A stretch of 64,000 bases of DNA, from NCBI GenBank assembly GCA_964448135.1, contig CAYUVH010000009.1, positions 73,920-137,919 of the forward strand, read 5' to 3'. This stretch comes from CAYUVH01 sp964448135. Its GTDB lineage: Bacteria; Verrucomicrobiota; Verrucomicrobiia; Limisphaerales; UBA8199. The position numbers and the translations under genes were made by a program. The notes beneath the pieces were generated by a model that saw only the letters and a program-made list of their open reading frames with translations, was not told where the DNA came from and ran no database searches. Positions 56,236-64,000 of the stretch are shown one piece after another; positions within the stretch are counted from its first letter, which is position 1, and each line of letters starts with the position of its first letter.

Positions 56236-57972
56236 TCAGGCGATCGCCAGTCGCGACAGCTCGTTGCGAATCAACTCCGTCATCGCCGCAATCGTTCCGC
56301 GGTCGAGACGAAAGCTGCAGCCCGCGGCGGAGAATAGTTCGGGCAGCGGGCGCGATCCTCCCAAGGCGAGCGCCTGTTTATAGGAGTTCAATGCCAGCGC
56401 ATGGTCGCGCTTGGAATTGGCCCAGACTTGCAACGCGCCGAGTTGGGCGATGCCGTATTCGATGTAGTAAAAGGGATGGAGGAAGATGTGGAGCTGGCGG
56501 TGCCAGAGATTCGCGCGGGAGGATTCCCAGCCGCTCCAATCCACGTCGCCGCCGAAACGGTCCATGAGCTTCAACCACGCCTCGCTGCGCTCGGCGGCGG
56601 CGTGTTTCGGATGCAGGTAAACCCAGTGTTGGAAAGCGTCCACCGTGGCGATCCACGGGAAAATGCCGGCGATGCCTTCGAGATGCGTCTGGCGCGCGCG
56701 CTTCGCTTCGGGGGCTCCATAGAATTCCTCGAGATACTCGTTGCCGAGCAACTCCATGCTCATCGAGGCCACCTCGCAAAACTCAATCGGCGCGCTGCGA
56801 TAGGCGTGCAGGTCTTCGTTCCGCGTGGCCAGCGCGTGGAAGGCATGGCCCGCTTCGTGCAAAAGCGTTTCGACGTCGCGTTGCAAACCGACGGCGTTCA
56901 TGAAGATGAACGGCGCGCGCGCCTCTGCCAGCGTGGACTGATATCCACCGGGTGCCTTGCCCTTCCGATTGGCCAGGTCCAGCAGGCGCAATGAGCGCAT
57001 GAGGTTCAATTGAGATTCGAGTCCGGAATCGAGCTTTTGAAAGATGCGTTGCGTGCCGCCCAGCAAGCCGTCCACGCTTTCAAACGGCAAAAGTGGCCCG
57101 CGACCGAGCGGGTCAGCCGACATATCCCAGGGACGCAACTGATCCAAACCCATCTGCCTGCGCCGCTGCGCCTGCAACTCGCGGACGAGCGGCATCAACT
57201 CCGTGGCCACGGCATCGTGAAATTGTTCGCAGTCGGCGGGCGTGTAATCAAACCGGCCCAATCGCCGAAAAGCGTAATCGCGGTAATTCTTAAAACCGGC
57301 ATTGAGCGCAATCTGATGCCGGATGCTGACCAATTCATCGAACAGGGCATCGAACTTTTCGCGCTCCTGCAAACGCCTGGCCGCAACCAGCTCCCACGCG
57401 GACTTGCGCACCGTGCGGTCCGACTCTTCGAGAAAGCGGGACATCTGGGGCAAGGTGCGTTCCTCGCCGCGAAATTGAACGGACAGCGATCCCGCCAGCT
57501 TTTGATACTGCTGTGAAAGTTTCGCCTCCTGCGTTTCCAACGGAACATTTTCCGGCCGGAACAATTCCACGCGCGAGCGCGTGTCGCGGTCGAAGACCTG
57601 GAACCGCGCGCTGGGAAGCCGATCGCGCAGCGGATGGCTCACGTAAAGCCGGTCGAGCGTGAACTGGCGCGGCTTGAGCTCCGGGTCAATCTTTTCGACA
57701 AAGTGCAGGTATGCCTTTTCCGCCTCCGGGTTCTCCGTGTGGCAGGTCATGGCGATGTAGCGGCGCGCGGATTCCTCATCCAGCGCGGCGGTCAGCTCGC
57801 TCCAATCGAGGAGCCACGCCTCCAACTCCGCGACCGTGGCGCAGCCGGGCGCGCGGGCTTCGAGCTTGTCGAACAACGGCTTGATCTGGCTCCACTCGCC
57901 CAAATCAATCCGGCCCGGCACGAACCGGCGGGGCCGGTGCGGCGGCAATGCGTCAAACGGCAGCAATTCCAT
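56236..57972 (-). CDS. M3-family oligoendopeptidase
   Basis: 578 residues, cytoplasmic zinc metallopeptidase of the PepF/thimet-oligopeptidase clan. The zinc motif is LLHEAGHAFHALATRNEDLH (HExxH), with the third ligand Glu expected in SMELLGNEYLEEF. The N-terminal helical half and the region YYIEYGIAQLGALQVWANSK fit the family. It degrades short peptides. Start MELLPFDALPPHRPRRFVPG. It is preceded by the macro-domain gene, whose intrinsic terminator lies between, so the two are separate units. Confidence 0.93.
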   Translation of the reverse strand: MELLPFDALPPHRPRRFVPGRIDLGEWSQIKPLFDKLEARAPGCATVAELEAWLLDWSELTAALDEESARRYIAMTCHTENPEAEKAYLHFVEKIDPELKPRQFTLDRLYVSHPLRDRLPSARFQVFDRDTRSRVELFRPENVPLETQEAKLSQQYQKLAGSLSVQFRGEERTLPQMSRFLEESDRTVRKSAWELVAARRLQEREKFDALFDELVSIRHQIALNAGFKNYRDYAFRRLGRFDYTPADCEQFHDAVATELMPLVRELQAQRRRQMGLDQLRPWDMSADPLGRGPLLPFESVDGLLGGTQRIFQKLDSGLESQLNLMRSLRLLDLANRKGKAPGGYQSTLAEARAPFIFMNAVGLQRDVETLLHEAGHAFHALATRNEDLHAYRSAPIEFCEVASMSMELLGNEYLEEFYGAPEAKRARQTHLEGIAGIFPWIATVDAFQHWVYLHPKHAAAERSEAWLKLMDRFGGDVDWSGWESSRANLWHRQLHIFLHPFYYIEYGIAQLGALQVWANSKRDHALALNSYKQALALGGSRPLPELFSAAGCSFRLDRGTIAAMTELIRNELSRLAIA

Positions 57973-58021
57973 TCCGAAAGCTTAGCTCAGGCCCCGAAGT
58001 TAGCCATGAATTTCCACCTCT

Positions 58022-58056
58022 CAAAAGAAAACAGGGCGGATTGCTCATCCGCCCTG
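58022..58056 (-). terminator. Rho-independent terminator of the macro-domain gene
   Basis: A perfect 10-bp stem (CAGGGCGGAT with ATCCGCCCTG) around a five-base loop, followed on the minus strand by TTTTCTTTT. It lies 80 bases after the macro-domain stop codon and is the clearest intrinsic terminator in the window. Confidence 0.88.
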
Positions 58057-58137
58057 CTCAGGGACAAATCAAGTCTCAACCAAGGCTACTACAATGACCA
58101 AGGTTTGCGCCGGGCACGGAAGAATTTGAGAACGGCG

Positions 58138-58710
58138 TTAAGTTGAGGCGGCCGCTCTTTTTCGTTTCTCCAATATATCCTGCAAGTCGGTGGCGAAAAT
58201 ACGGTAGGCGGCGTCATCTTCTCGCTGGTAAAGCACCATGCGAACTTCCGTGAGGCCGTGGTTTTGTTTCTCCAAGAATTCGATGATAGTCCGCAACGCG
58301 ATGGGAGCCGCGAGTCGGAGCGGATAAGCAAACGCGCCGGTCGAAATGGAAGGAATCGAAATACTCTGGAGATTGTTTTCTGCAGCCACCTCAAGACTGC
58401 GGCGATACGCGCTCGCCAAGAGTTCGGGTTCCCCTTCGTCTCCGCCCCGCCATACCGGCCCGACGGCGTGAATCACATGCCGGGCTTTGAGTTTGCCGCC
58501 AGTCGTGATAACCGCATCACCAATCGGGCAGCCCCCTATGCGCTGGCATTCTTCGTAAATCTGCGGACCACCCTTGGTATGGATCGTGCCATCGGTCCCC
58601 GCTCCCTTGTTCAGCTTCCAATGCGCAGCCGTGACAACGGCATCCGTGTCCTGCTCTGCAATATCGCCGGTTACGAGACCAAGCTTGGTTTTCCCAATAG
58701 TAGCATTCAT
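58138..58710 (-). CDS. Macro-domain protein (ADP-ribose-binding), altered active site
   Basis: 190 residues of the macro fold: GDIAEQDTDAVVTAAHW near the start, then GAGTDGTIHTKGGPQIYEEC, GGKLKARHVIHAVGPVW and SIPSISTGAFAYPL. These correspond to the ADP-ribose-binding loops of YmdB/MacroD-type hydrolases. However the usual NAAN (with catalytic Asn) reads TAAH here, so the Asn is replaced by His; the following Asp (TDG) is kept. The C-terminal tail is Lys/Arg/Ala-rich. It may remove ADP-ribose by altered chemistry or only bind it. Confidence 0.9.
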   Translation of the reverse strand: MNATIGKTKLGLVTGDIAEQDTDAVVTAAHWKLNKGAGTDGTIHTKGGPQIYEECQRIGGCPIGDAVITTGGKLKARHVIHAVGPVWRGGDEGEPELLASAYRRSLEVAAENNLQSISIPSISTGAFAYPLRLAAPIALRTIIEFLEKQNHGLTEVRMVLYQREDDAAYRIFATDLQDILEKRKRAAAST

Positions 58711-59006
58711 GGATGAGGAGGCTTATCGCTTTCGCTACGCTGTTACAATACTTGGCCACTTGGAGGTCGGCAATATTTTCGCCACCGAATGCCAGCCCCC
58801 GCCTAAGAACCCTTACACCACGCCGCCCAATTCGTTCCGCAATTCATCAACCGAACCCTGGTTCTTTCGACATTTGAGCTTCGGGCTTCTTTCGTCACCC
58901 GTCCGCCACAGCGTCCTCGCGAAGGCGGACTCGTCACTCGAGCTTCGTCATTTCCATCAATTGGTCTTTGTCTCCGTGTTACGATTTTGCGATACTTCGC
59001 CGCGAA
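58711..59006. other. Intergenic region, 296 bases, partial repeat A
   Basis: Divergent spacer before hisB. A degenerate half copy of repeat family A (GAGCTTCGGGCTTCTTTCGT and later GAGCTTCGTCATTTCC) lies at about 58866-58957, with a small internal hairpin (GTCCGCC with GGCGGAC). Confidence 0.55.
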
Positions 59007-59669
59007 ATGAAGCCACGCAGGGCCAAAATCCAGCGAAACACCAAAGAGACGCGCATCTCGTTGCAACTGAACATTGACGGCAAAGGCGCGGCGCGCATCC
59101 GGACCGGCGTCGCATTTTTTGACCACATGCTTACGCTCTTCGCGAAGCACTCCGTGATGGATCTCGACCTGCGCTGCAAAGGCGACTTGGAAGTGGACGC
59201 CCATCACACGGTGGAAGATTGCGGCATCGCGCTGGGGCAGGCTTTTGTGCAGGCGTTGGGAGACAAGCGGGGGCTGCGACGCTATGGCGCTGGATTTGAT
59301 CCTCGAAATCCCTTTACTGGGGAAGCTTATATTCCGATGGATGAATGCCTGGCTCGCTGCGTCGTGGATTTTGGCGGCCGGCCGGCTTTTGCCTGGCGCG
59401 GGCTGGATGCCTTCAATTACAAAAGCCTCACCCGCGGCGAGAAAAAGCAGGATTTTTCGAGCGCTTTCCGGTTTGGCCTGGCCAGGGAATTTTTTCAGGC
59501 ATTTGCAAATGAAGCCCGCTGCAATTTGCACGTCGAATTGCTGTATGGCGACGAACCCCACCACATTGTCGAGGCCGTTTTCAAGGCCTTTGCGCGCGCC
59601 TGCGACGCCGCCTGCGCCCTGGATCCACGCCTCGGAAAGCAGCTGCCCAGCACCAAAGGCAAGCTCTGA
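59007..59669 (+). CDS. hisB: Imidazoleglycerol-phosphate dehydratase
   Basis: 220 residues from MKPRRAKIQRNTKETRISLQ. The two metal-binding repeats DAHHTVEDCGIALGQAF and EPHHIVEAVFKAFARA are intact, as is GVAFFDHMLTLFAKHS. It catalyses the sixth step of histidine synthesis. About 11 extra residues (AGFDPRNPFTGE) lie between RYG and YIPMDE, where family members have about two. No other his genes are adjacent. The sigma-factor gene starts 38 bases downstream. Confidence 0.97.
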   Translation: MKPRRAKIQRNTKETRISLQLNIDGKGAARIRTGVAFFDHMLTLFAKHSVMDLDLRCKGDLEVDAHHTVEDCGIALGQAFVQALGDKRGLRRYGAGFDPRNPFTGEAYIPMDECLARCVVDFGGRPAFAWRGLDAFNYKSLTRGEKKQDFSSAFRFGLAREFFQAFANEARCNLHVELLYGDEPHHIVEAVFKAFARACDAACALDPRLGKQLPSTKGKL

Positions 59670-59707
59670 GCGGCTTGAATAGACCCTCTGCCCTGACCGT
59701 CTAATCC

Positions 59708-60301
59708 ATGAGTGATAAGAATCATTCCGCTGCCGATGACGCGGCGCTGGTTCGGGCGGCCCAAAAAGGAGACATGGGCGCCTTTGAGGAGCTGGTGGCC
59801 AGGCATCGGGACAAGATATATGCGCGTGCGTTCAGCATGATGCGGAATGAAGAGGACGCAACTGATCTTTCACAAGAGGCCTGGGTCAAAGGCTGGCAGC
59901 GGCTGAAACAGTTTCAGGGTGAGTCGGGTTTCGGCACCTGGATGACGCGGATCGTCATCAACCTTTGCCTGGACCAATTGCGGCGGCTGAAACGGCAGCG
60001 CACCGAAAGCATCGAAGCCATGGACGAGGAGTCCGGCGGCGTGGAACGCCAGATGCCGGTGTTGGAAGTGAATCCGACGGAGCGGCTGGAGCGCGGCGAG
60101 CTCCGGCAGCGGATTGACAAGGCGCTGGCCCAGTTGTCGCACGAGCACCGGACGGTCCTGGTGCTGCATGAATTTGAAGAGATGGAATATAAAGAGATCG
60201 CCAAAACGATGGAGTGTTCCATCGGCACGGTGATGTCACGATTGTTTTACGCGCGACGGCGGCTGGCGACCCTCCTGGCCGGCCTGAAGCGCGAAGAGTA
60301 A
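59708..60301 (+). CDS. ECF RNA polymerase sigma factor (RpoE-like)
   Basis: 197 residues. Region 2: YARAFSMMRNEEDATDLSQE and FGTWMTRIVINLCLDQLRRL. Region 4: LAQLSHEHRTVLVLHEFEEM followed by a helix-turn-helix in YKEIAKTMECSIGTVMSRLF. It directs polymerase to a small regulon, normally held by an anti-sigma factor. The anti-sigma gene begins five bases downstream, and a short exported protein follows. No clear autoregulated promoter was seen in the 38-base gap after hisB. Confidence 0.96.
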   Translation: MSDKNHSAADDAALVRAAQKGDMGAFEELVARHRDKIYARAFSMMRNEEDATDLSQEAWVKGWQRLKQFQGESGFGTWMTRIVINLCLDQLRRLKRQRTESIEAMDEESGGVERQMPVLEVNPTERLERGELRQRIDKALAQLSHEHRTVLVLHEFEEMEYKEIAKTMECSIGTVMSRLFYARRRLATLLAGLKREE

Positions 60302-60306
60302 AGAAA

Positions 60307-60828
60307 ATGAACGAGCAGACACAGTTGAAGTTGCAGGCGTTTTTGGACGGGGAACTTCCCGAAAAAGAAGCCCGCGAGATGTCCGCCCTGGTCGCACGCG
60401 ATCAGGACGCCGCCGCGCTGCTTCAGACATTACGCCATACGCACCAGGCTCTCGCCGGGTTTGAGGCGGACATTAAGGTCCCCGACACCCGCGAATTCTA
60501 CTGGTCGCGTATCGAGCGGGAGATCCGGAAATTCGAGGAGTCCCCCGCCCCCGCGCCCGCACAGGTTTCCTTCCTAACGCGGCTGAACCGCTTCCTGCTG
60601 CCCCTGGGCGGCGTGGCCGCAATCGCCCTCGCCTTGCTATTCACCTTTGGCCGCCCGGATTCGAGCGCCAAGGCCAATACCATGGGCGAAATCGAACTGG
60701 CTTCAAACGACATGAGCGCGGTGGCTTATCGCTCCCATGACGACGGCGTGAGCGTGGTCTGGCTCTACGACACCAGCGATTCTCAGTTTACGGACGAGCC
60801 CTCCTGGAATAACGTGGAAATCGAATGA
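60307..60828 (+). CDS. Anti-sigma factor, single-pass, lacking the zinc motif
   Basis: 173 residues from MNEQTQLKLQAFLDGELPEK. The N-terminal helical segment fits anti-sigma domains (LDGELPEKEAREMSALVARD), but contains no Cys and no HxxxCxxC, so it is not a zinc-type ASD. One membrane helix (LLPLGGVAAIALALLFTF) at about 97-115 separates it from a periplasmic tail of about 50 residues. It overlaps the next gene by four bases (ATGA). Expected to sequester the sigma factor until a membrane signal releases it. Confidence 0.85.
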   Translation: MNEQTQLKLQAFLDGELPEKEAREMSALVARDQDAAALLQTLRHTHQALAGFEADIKVPDTREFYWSRIEREIRKFEESPAPAPAQVSFLTRLNRFLLPLGGVAAIALALLFTFGRPDSSAKANTMGEIELASNDMSAVAYRSHDDGVSVVWLYDTSDSQFTDEPSWNNVEIE

Positions 60829-61298
60829 TTGACCGACGCGTGTTTGCCTGGCTGTTGATTATGGGTGTCTGGCTGGGCTGTGCCACCGGCCGGGCTCAAG
60901 CCGCGGCTACCCGGGAGATGCACCTGGAAGCAATCCTCGTTTGGGGGACGAATGATCCCAAACCCAAGGACCGCGACCTGAAGGAGCTCGACACCGAACT
61001 GTCAAAAAAACTCTGCAAAGCCGCCCCCTACAAGTGGAAGAACTACTTCGAGGTCAATCGCAAGACCATCAAGGTCTCCCCAAAGACCACCGGCAAGCTC
61101 GTTGTCAGCGAACACTGCCAGCTTGAGATTCAGAACCTCGGCGAAGAACGCCTGGAGGTGAAATTGATCGGCGAGGGCAAGGCGGTTTCCAAACACAGCG
61201 AATCGCTGCCCATGGATCATATTTTCGTGCTTAGCGGTCCCACCAAGGATGACGCCGCCTGGCTGGTGATTCTCCGTCAAGTGCCCGAGAAGAAGTAG
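60825..61298 (+). CDS. Exported protein of the ECF sigma operon, unknown function
   Basis: 157 residues. A signal peptide (VFAWLLIMGVWLGCATGRAQ) ends near residue 27. The mature part is a small beta-rich domain: EAILVWGTNDPKPKDRDLKE, then APYKWKNYFEVNRKTIKVSP and ILRQVPEKK at the end. Cysteines at 18, about 64 and about 98 could pair. I do not know a name for the family; translational coupling to the anti-sigma gene suggests a role in sensing envelope signals. Converges on rsmE with one base between stop codons. Confidence 0.8.
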   Translation: MIDRRVFAWLLIMGVWLGCATGRAQAAATREMHLEAILVWGTNDPKPKDRDLKELDTELSKKLCKAAPYKWKNYFEVNRKTIKVSPKTTGKLVVSEHCQLEIQNLGEERLEVKLIGEGKAVSKHSESLPMDHIFVLSGPTKDDAAWLVILRQVPEKK

Positions 61299-61299
61299 C

Positions 61300-62046
61300 T
61301 CAGGCGAGCAATTCGTAGCTGAGGATCGAGAGGCCGTAGATCACCGCCGTATCCGCCCGCAAAACCAGCGGGCCAAAGGTCACCGGTTGCGCGCCCGCCG
61401 CCAGAATGGCTTCAATCTCACCCGGTGCAAAATCTCCCTCCGGACCCGTCCAAAGCGCAGCCGTTTCTGGTGGGCGATTGTGCGCCTCGCGATACTGGTG
61501 AAAAACCTCGCGGGGATGCCGCGTCTCCTCTTGCAGGGAGCCGAGGAAGGAAAGATCGAAGTTTTCTTTCCGCTCCAGGACCTGTGCCAGCAGGGCCGGC
61601 GGCTCAATTCGCGGCAACCACGCGGTGCCGCATTGCTTGATCGCTTCGATGGCGACCTCCCGCCATTTATCTGCCGCCGCCGGAGCATCCTCCGCAGCAA
61701 TCTGTTTTACCACGCGCTCGGTTAGGAGCGGCACAATGCGGGCGGCTCCCAGTTCAGTCGCCTTCTGAACGATGGTATCCATTGCCTTGCCGCGCGGTAC
61801 CGCGGCGAACAAAGTAATGCGGCACGCCAGAGGCGCCACCGCGAGACGTTCCAGGACACGCAATTTGAGACCGTCTCTTGCGCTCTCGGACACCTCGCAA
61901 CGCAGTTCGGTCCCCGCGCCATCCAGTACCGTGACCGGATCACCCCGATGCAACCGCAGCACATGCCCCGCGTGATGAGCTTCGCGACCGGTCAGCGAGA
62001 GTTCCGAACCGCGGCTGCGCTCAGGGGGAAGATGGAAGCGATGCAT
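61300..62046 (-). CDS. rsmE: 16S rRNA (uracil-1498-N3)-methyltransferase
   Basis: 248 residues with the N-terminal PUA-like domain (GREAHHAGHVLRLHRGDPVT) and the SPOUT knot: TGPEGDFAPGEIEAILAAGA and LGPLVLRADTAVIYGL-like FGPLVLRADTAV. It methylates U1498 of 16S rRNA with S-adenosylmethionine. The usual LRVETA reads LRADTA. It follows dnaJ by 31 bases, the common grpE-dnaJ-rsmE order. Confidence 0.96.
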   Translation of the reverse strand: MHRFHLPPERSRGSELSLTGREAHHAGHVLRLHRGDPVTVLDGAGTELRCEVSESARDGLKLRVLERLAVAPLACRITLFAAVPRGKAMDTIVQKATELGAARIVPLLTERVVKQIAAEDAPAAADKWREVAIEAIKQCGTAWLPRIEPPALLAQVLERKENFDLSFLGSLQEETRHPREVFHQYREAHNRPPETAALWTGPEGDFAPGEIEAILAAGAQPVTFGPLVLRADTAVIYGLSILSYELLA

Positions 62047-62077
62047 CCGCGGGGTGGTCGGGGCGAGGCCGACGCGC

Positions 62078-63199
62078 CTATTTGAAAATACGCTTGGCCT
62101 TCTCGAAAAAACTCGTGCTCAACGGATTTTCCTTCGCCGTGCACAGCGCGGAAAATTCCTCGAGCTTTGCCTTCTGCGCGGAGGTCAAATGCGTGGGCAC
62201 CTCCACCGCCACGCGCACGTGCAAATCTCCGTGCCCATAGCCCTGCACGTTCTTTACCCCCTTGCCCCGCAGGCGGAACATCGTCCCGGGCTGCGTGCCG
62301 GCGGGCACGCGAATGGACGCACCCTTGCCGTCAAGACTCGGCACCTCGATTTCATCCCCCAGCGCGGCCTGCACAAAACTCACGGGCACTTCGCACAACA
62401 AGTCATCGCCGTCGCGCTGAAAAATCTCGTGCGGTTTGACGTGCAGGACCACGTAGAGATTTCCGGGCGGCCCGCCGCGCAAGCCCGCATCGCCGTTGCT
62501 TGCCGAGCGCAGTCGTGAACCGGTATCCACACCGGCGGGAATCTTCAACGGAATCTTGGACGTCCGCTCGCGCCGACCCTCGGCGCGACAGGCCTTGCAG
62601 GGCTTGTCGATGACGCTGCCCGCGCCGTGACACTGCGGACACGTCTGCGCGAAGCTGATGATGCCCCGCGAACTCAGCACCTGGCCGCGTCCAGCACAGG
62701 TGGGACAAGTGCGCGTCTGCGAGCCGGCCTCGGCGCCGGAACCCCGGCATACGTCGCAACGCTCCTGCTTCGTAACGGTGATTTCCTTTTCGGTGCCGTG
62801 CACGGCCTCCTCGAAGGTCAGCTCCAGGTCGTAACGCAAATCCTCGCCGCGTTGCGGACCACCGGCATTCTGCCGCCCGCCGCCAAAGAAATCCTCGAAG
62901 ATTCCCCCGCCGCCGAACACCTCGCGAAAGACGTCAAACGGATCGTGGAATCCTCCCCCGTGACCGCCGCGGCGATCGAAGGCGGCATGGCCGTATTGAT
63001 CGTAGGCCGAGCGCTTTTGCGCATCGTCCAGGATCTCGTAAGCCTCGCCGAGCTCCTTGAATTTTTCCTCCGCGGATTTATCGCCCGGGTTCTTGTCCGG
63101 GTGATGCTTGACCGCGAGCTTGCGGTAGGCCTTTTTGATTTCCTCCGAGCTGGCGTCCCGGGCCACCCCGAGCACCTCGTAATAATCCCGCTTGGCCAT
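62078..63199 (-). CDS. dnaJ: Chaperone DnaJ
   Basis: 373 residues. J domain with HPD (KLAVKHHPDKNPGDKSAEE), Gly/Phe-rich linker (HGGGFHDPFDVFREVFGGGG) and the zinc domain with four CxxC-type repeats: CDVCRGSG, CPTCAGRG, CPQCHGAG and CKACRAEG. The last departs slightly from CxxCxGxG. The C-terminal substrate domains follow. It delivers clients to DnaK, which is not in the window. grpE lies three bases upstream. Confidence 0.97.
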   Translation of the reverse strand: MAKRDYYEVLGVARDASSEEIKKAYRKLAVKHHPDKNPGDKSAEEKFKELGEAYEILDDAQKRSAYDQYGHAAFDRRGGHGGGFHDPFDVFREVFGGGGIFEDFFGGGRQNAGGPQRGEDLRYDLELTFEEAVHGTEKEITVTKQERCDVCRGSGAEAGSQTRTCPTCAGRGQVLSSRGIISFAQTCPQCHGAGSVIDKPCKACRAEGRRERTSKIPLKIPAGVDTGSRLRSASNGDAGLRGGPPGNLYVVLHVKPHEIFQRDGDDLLCEVPVSFVQAALGDEIEVPSLDGKGASIRVPAGTQPGTMFRLRGKGVKNVQGYGHGDLHVRVAVEVPTHLTSAQKAKLEEFSALCTAKENPLSTSFFEKAKRIFK

Positions 63200-63202
63200 G
63201 GA

Positions 63203-63778
63203 TCAGGCGGCCGGACTCTTGGCCACCACCACCGTGGCGGGCCGGAGCAGTCGGTCCCGGAACTTGTAACCCTTGCGAAGCTGTTGCAGCACTGTGCCCT
63301 CGGCCACCCCGGCGGACTCCTGCTGGGCCACGGCCTCATGCAGGTTCGGGTCGAACGGCTTCCCGTTCGCGTCCACTTCCTCCAAACCGGCGGCCTGCAG
63401 GGCCGACTTCAACTGCTGGGAAATCATCCGCACGCCTTCCTGCAACGATTGCGCGCTGCCCTCCGGCGCGGCCTGCGCGGCCGACACGGCCATGTCGAAC
63501 GAGTCCATGATCGGGATCAGCTTCTCGAACAGCGATTCGTTGGCGTATTTGATCGCGTCCTGGCGCTCGCGCGCGGCGCGTTTCTTGAAATTCTCAAAAT
63601 CGGCGCTGATCCGAACCAGGCGATCCCAATTTCCCGCCGCCTTGGCGGCCTGGGCCTGCAACTCCTGGATCTGCTCCAGCGACAACGAACCGGGGTCAAC
63701 GGCTTCCGCCGCCGCCGCCGCCGCTTCGTTCATGTCCGGTGCTTCCGGTGTTTCAATTTCTTTGCCGGGTTTCTTCAT
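63203..63778 (-). CDS. grpE: Nucleotide exchange factor GrpE
   Basis: 191 residues from MKKPGKEIETPEAPDMNEAA, supported by an AGAGGAAG ribosome binding site nine bases upstream. An Ala-rich N-tail leads to a long coiled coil (LSLEQIQELQAQAAKAAGNW, then ADFENFKKRAARERQDAIKY) and the beta-rich C-terminal domain (GYKFRDRLLRPATVVVAKSP). Stimulates ADP release from DnaK. First gene of the grpE-dnaJ-rsmE operon. No CIRCE element or heat-shock promoter was seen upstream. Confidence 0.96.
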   Translation of the reverse strand: MKKPGKEIETPEAPDMNEAAAAAAEAVDPGSLSLEQIQELQAQAAKAAGNWDRLVRISADFENFKKRAARERQDAIKYANESLFEKLIPIMDSFDMAVSAAQAAPEGSAQSLQEGVRMISQQLKSALQAAGLEEVDANGKPFDPNLHEAVAQQESAGVAEGTVLQQLRKGYKFRDRLLRPATVVVAKSPAA

Positions 63779-63843
63779 GGGACTCGGCTTCCTCTGTCCA
63801 TCATAGAACGGAGGAAGGTATCCGATGGGGGGGCAAGCGGCAA

Positions 63844-64000
63844 CTGGGATTTGGACCCACTGTGGGCGATAGTTCAAAATGAGAATAGATGTCGGATCAA
63901 AATGATAATGTGGTTTTGAGGGAGAAGGTCCCGAGCACAGTGGGCCATTTGGAGAGAGCTTTGGTTTGAGGGATGACCCAGAAGCGCTGGCAGGGATGGT
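63844..64000. mobile_element. Possible end of an IS21-family insertion sequence (runs off the window)
   Basis: Two 13-base direct repeats, TCAAAATGAGAAT at 63874 and TCAAAATGATAAT at 63897, lie 10 bases apart, the kind of multiple subterminal repeat seen in IS21-like elements. Flanking CCCACTGTGGGC and CAGTGGGCC words suggest an additional inverted pair. No transposase frame is complete in the remaining bases, so the element cannot be confirmed here. Confidence 0.5.

Noticed and set aside
63779..63880. CIRCE or heat-shock promoter upstream of grpE
   Set aside because: No TTAGCACTC/GAGTGCTAA inverted repeat or clear sigma-32 promoter could be found.
1..64000. tRNA, rRNA and riboswitch genes
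   Set aside because: No T-loop (GGTTCGAATCC-like) with matching acceptor stem in spacers, no rRNA sequence and no recognised riboswitch core were seen by reading; a covariance-model scan was not possible.

Overview
The window is GC-rich, gene-dense bacterial chromosome that looks like a free-living member of the Verrucomicrobiota (Pedosphaera/Limisphaerales-like). This rests on gene content: a DUF1080 (3-keto-disaccharide hydrolase) protein next to a Tat-exported TIM-barrel isomerase, a TIGR03790 protein, an autotransporter-associated beta-strand repeat protein, a giant Calx-beta metalloprotease, a hydrazine-synthase-alpha-like propeller protein, many secreted proteins with a shared C-terminal module, and a large collection of intergenic palindromic repeats. 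No rRNA, tRNA, CRISPR array or phage was found.

Layout. 1-4692: RND multidrug efflux operon (permease cut by the left edge, adaptor, outer-membrane lipoprotein). 4852-6897: CPA2 cation/proton antiporter. 6.9-7.7 kb: AT-richer patch with small membrane proteins of unknown function. 7.8-11.7 kb: haem-motif propeller protein, lipoprotein, ASH-domain secreted protein. 11.8-15.2 kb: AcpH, then pgk-tpiA-secG. 15.3-22.7 kb: secreted propeller/phosphoesterase, SMP-30 lactonase plus SDR dehydrogenase, SUKH protein plus GNAT acetyltransferase, OPA-type MFS transporter, with repeat elements at nearly every junction. 22.9-26.7 kb: beta-strand repeat protein. 26.9-32 kb: argG, recN, FAD monooxygenase plus cupin. 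32.3-36 kb: MBL-fold hydrolase, TIGR03790 protein, pyrF. 36-43.5 kb: 2505-residue Calx-beta metalloprotease. 43.6-50.6 kb: unknown protein, DUF1080 protein, isomerase, gamma-glutamyltransferase fused to Ig and propeller domains. 50.7-55.4 kb: argJ, a small unknown protein, a C26 glutamine-amidotransferase-like hydrolase translationally coupled to a sigma-54 response regulator. 55.4-56.2 kb: thioredoxin gene remnant and a ParE/RelE toxin-antitoxin pair. 56.2-59.7 kb: M3 peptidase, macro-domain protein, hisB. 59.7-61.3 kb: ECF sigma factor / anti-sigma / secreted protein operon. 61.3-63.8 kb: grpE-dnaJ-rsmE on the minus strand. The right edge carries direct repeats that look like the end of an IS21-type element.

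The genes combine housekeeping biosynthesis (arginine argG/argJ, histidine hisB, pyrimidine pyrF, glycolysis pgk/tpiA) with envelope and secretion functions (efflux, SecG, several very large exported proteins) and sugar catabolism (DUF1080, isomerase, SMP-30, SDR).

The strongest unexplained signals are two. First, at least six palindromic repeat families sit exactly at, or supply, the stop codons of neighbouring genes. Second, four otherwise unrelated giant exported proteins end in a similar short C-terminal module that could be a sorting signal.
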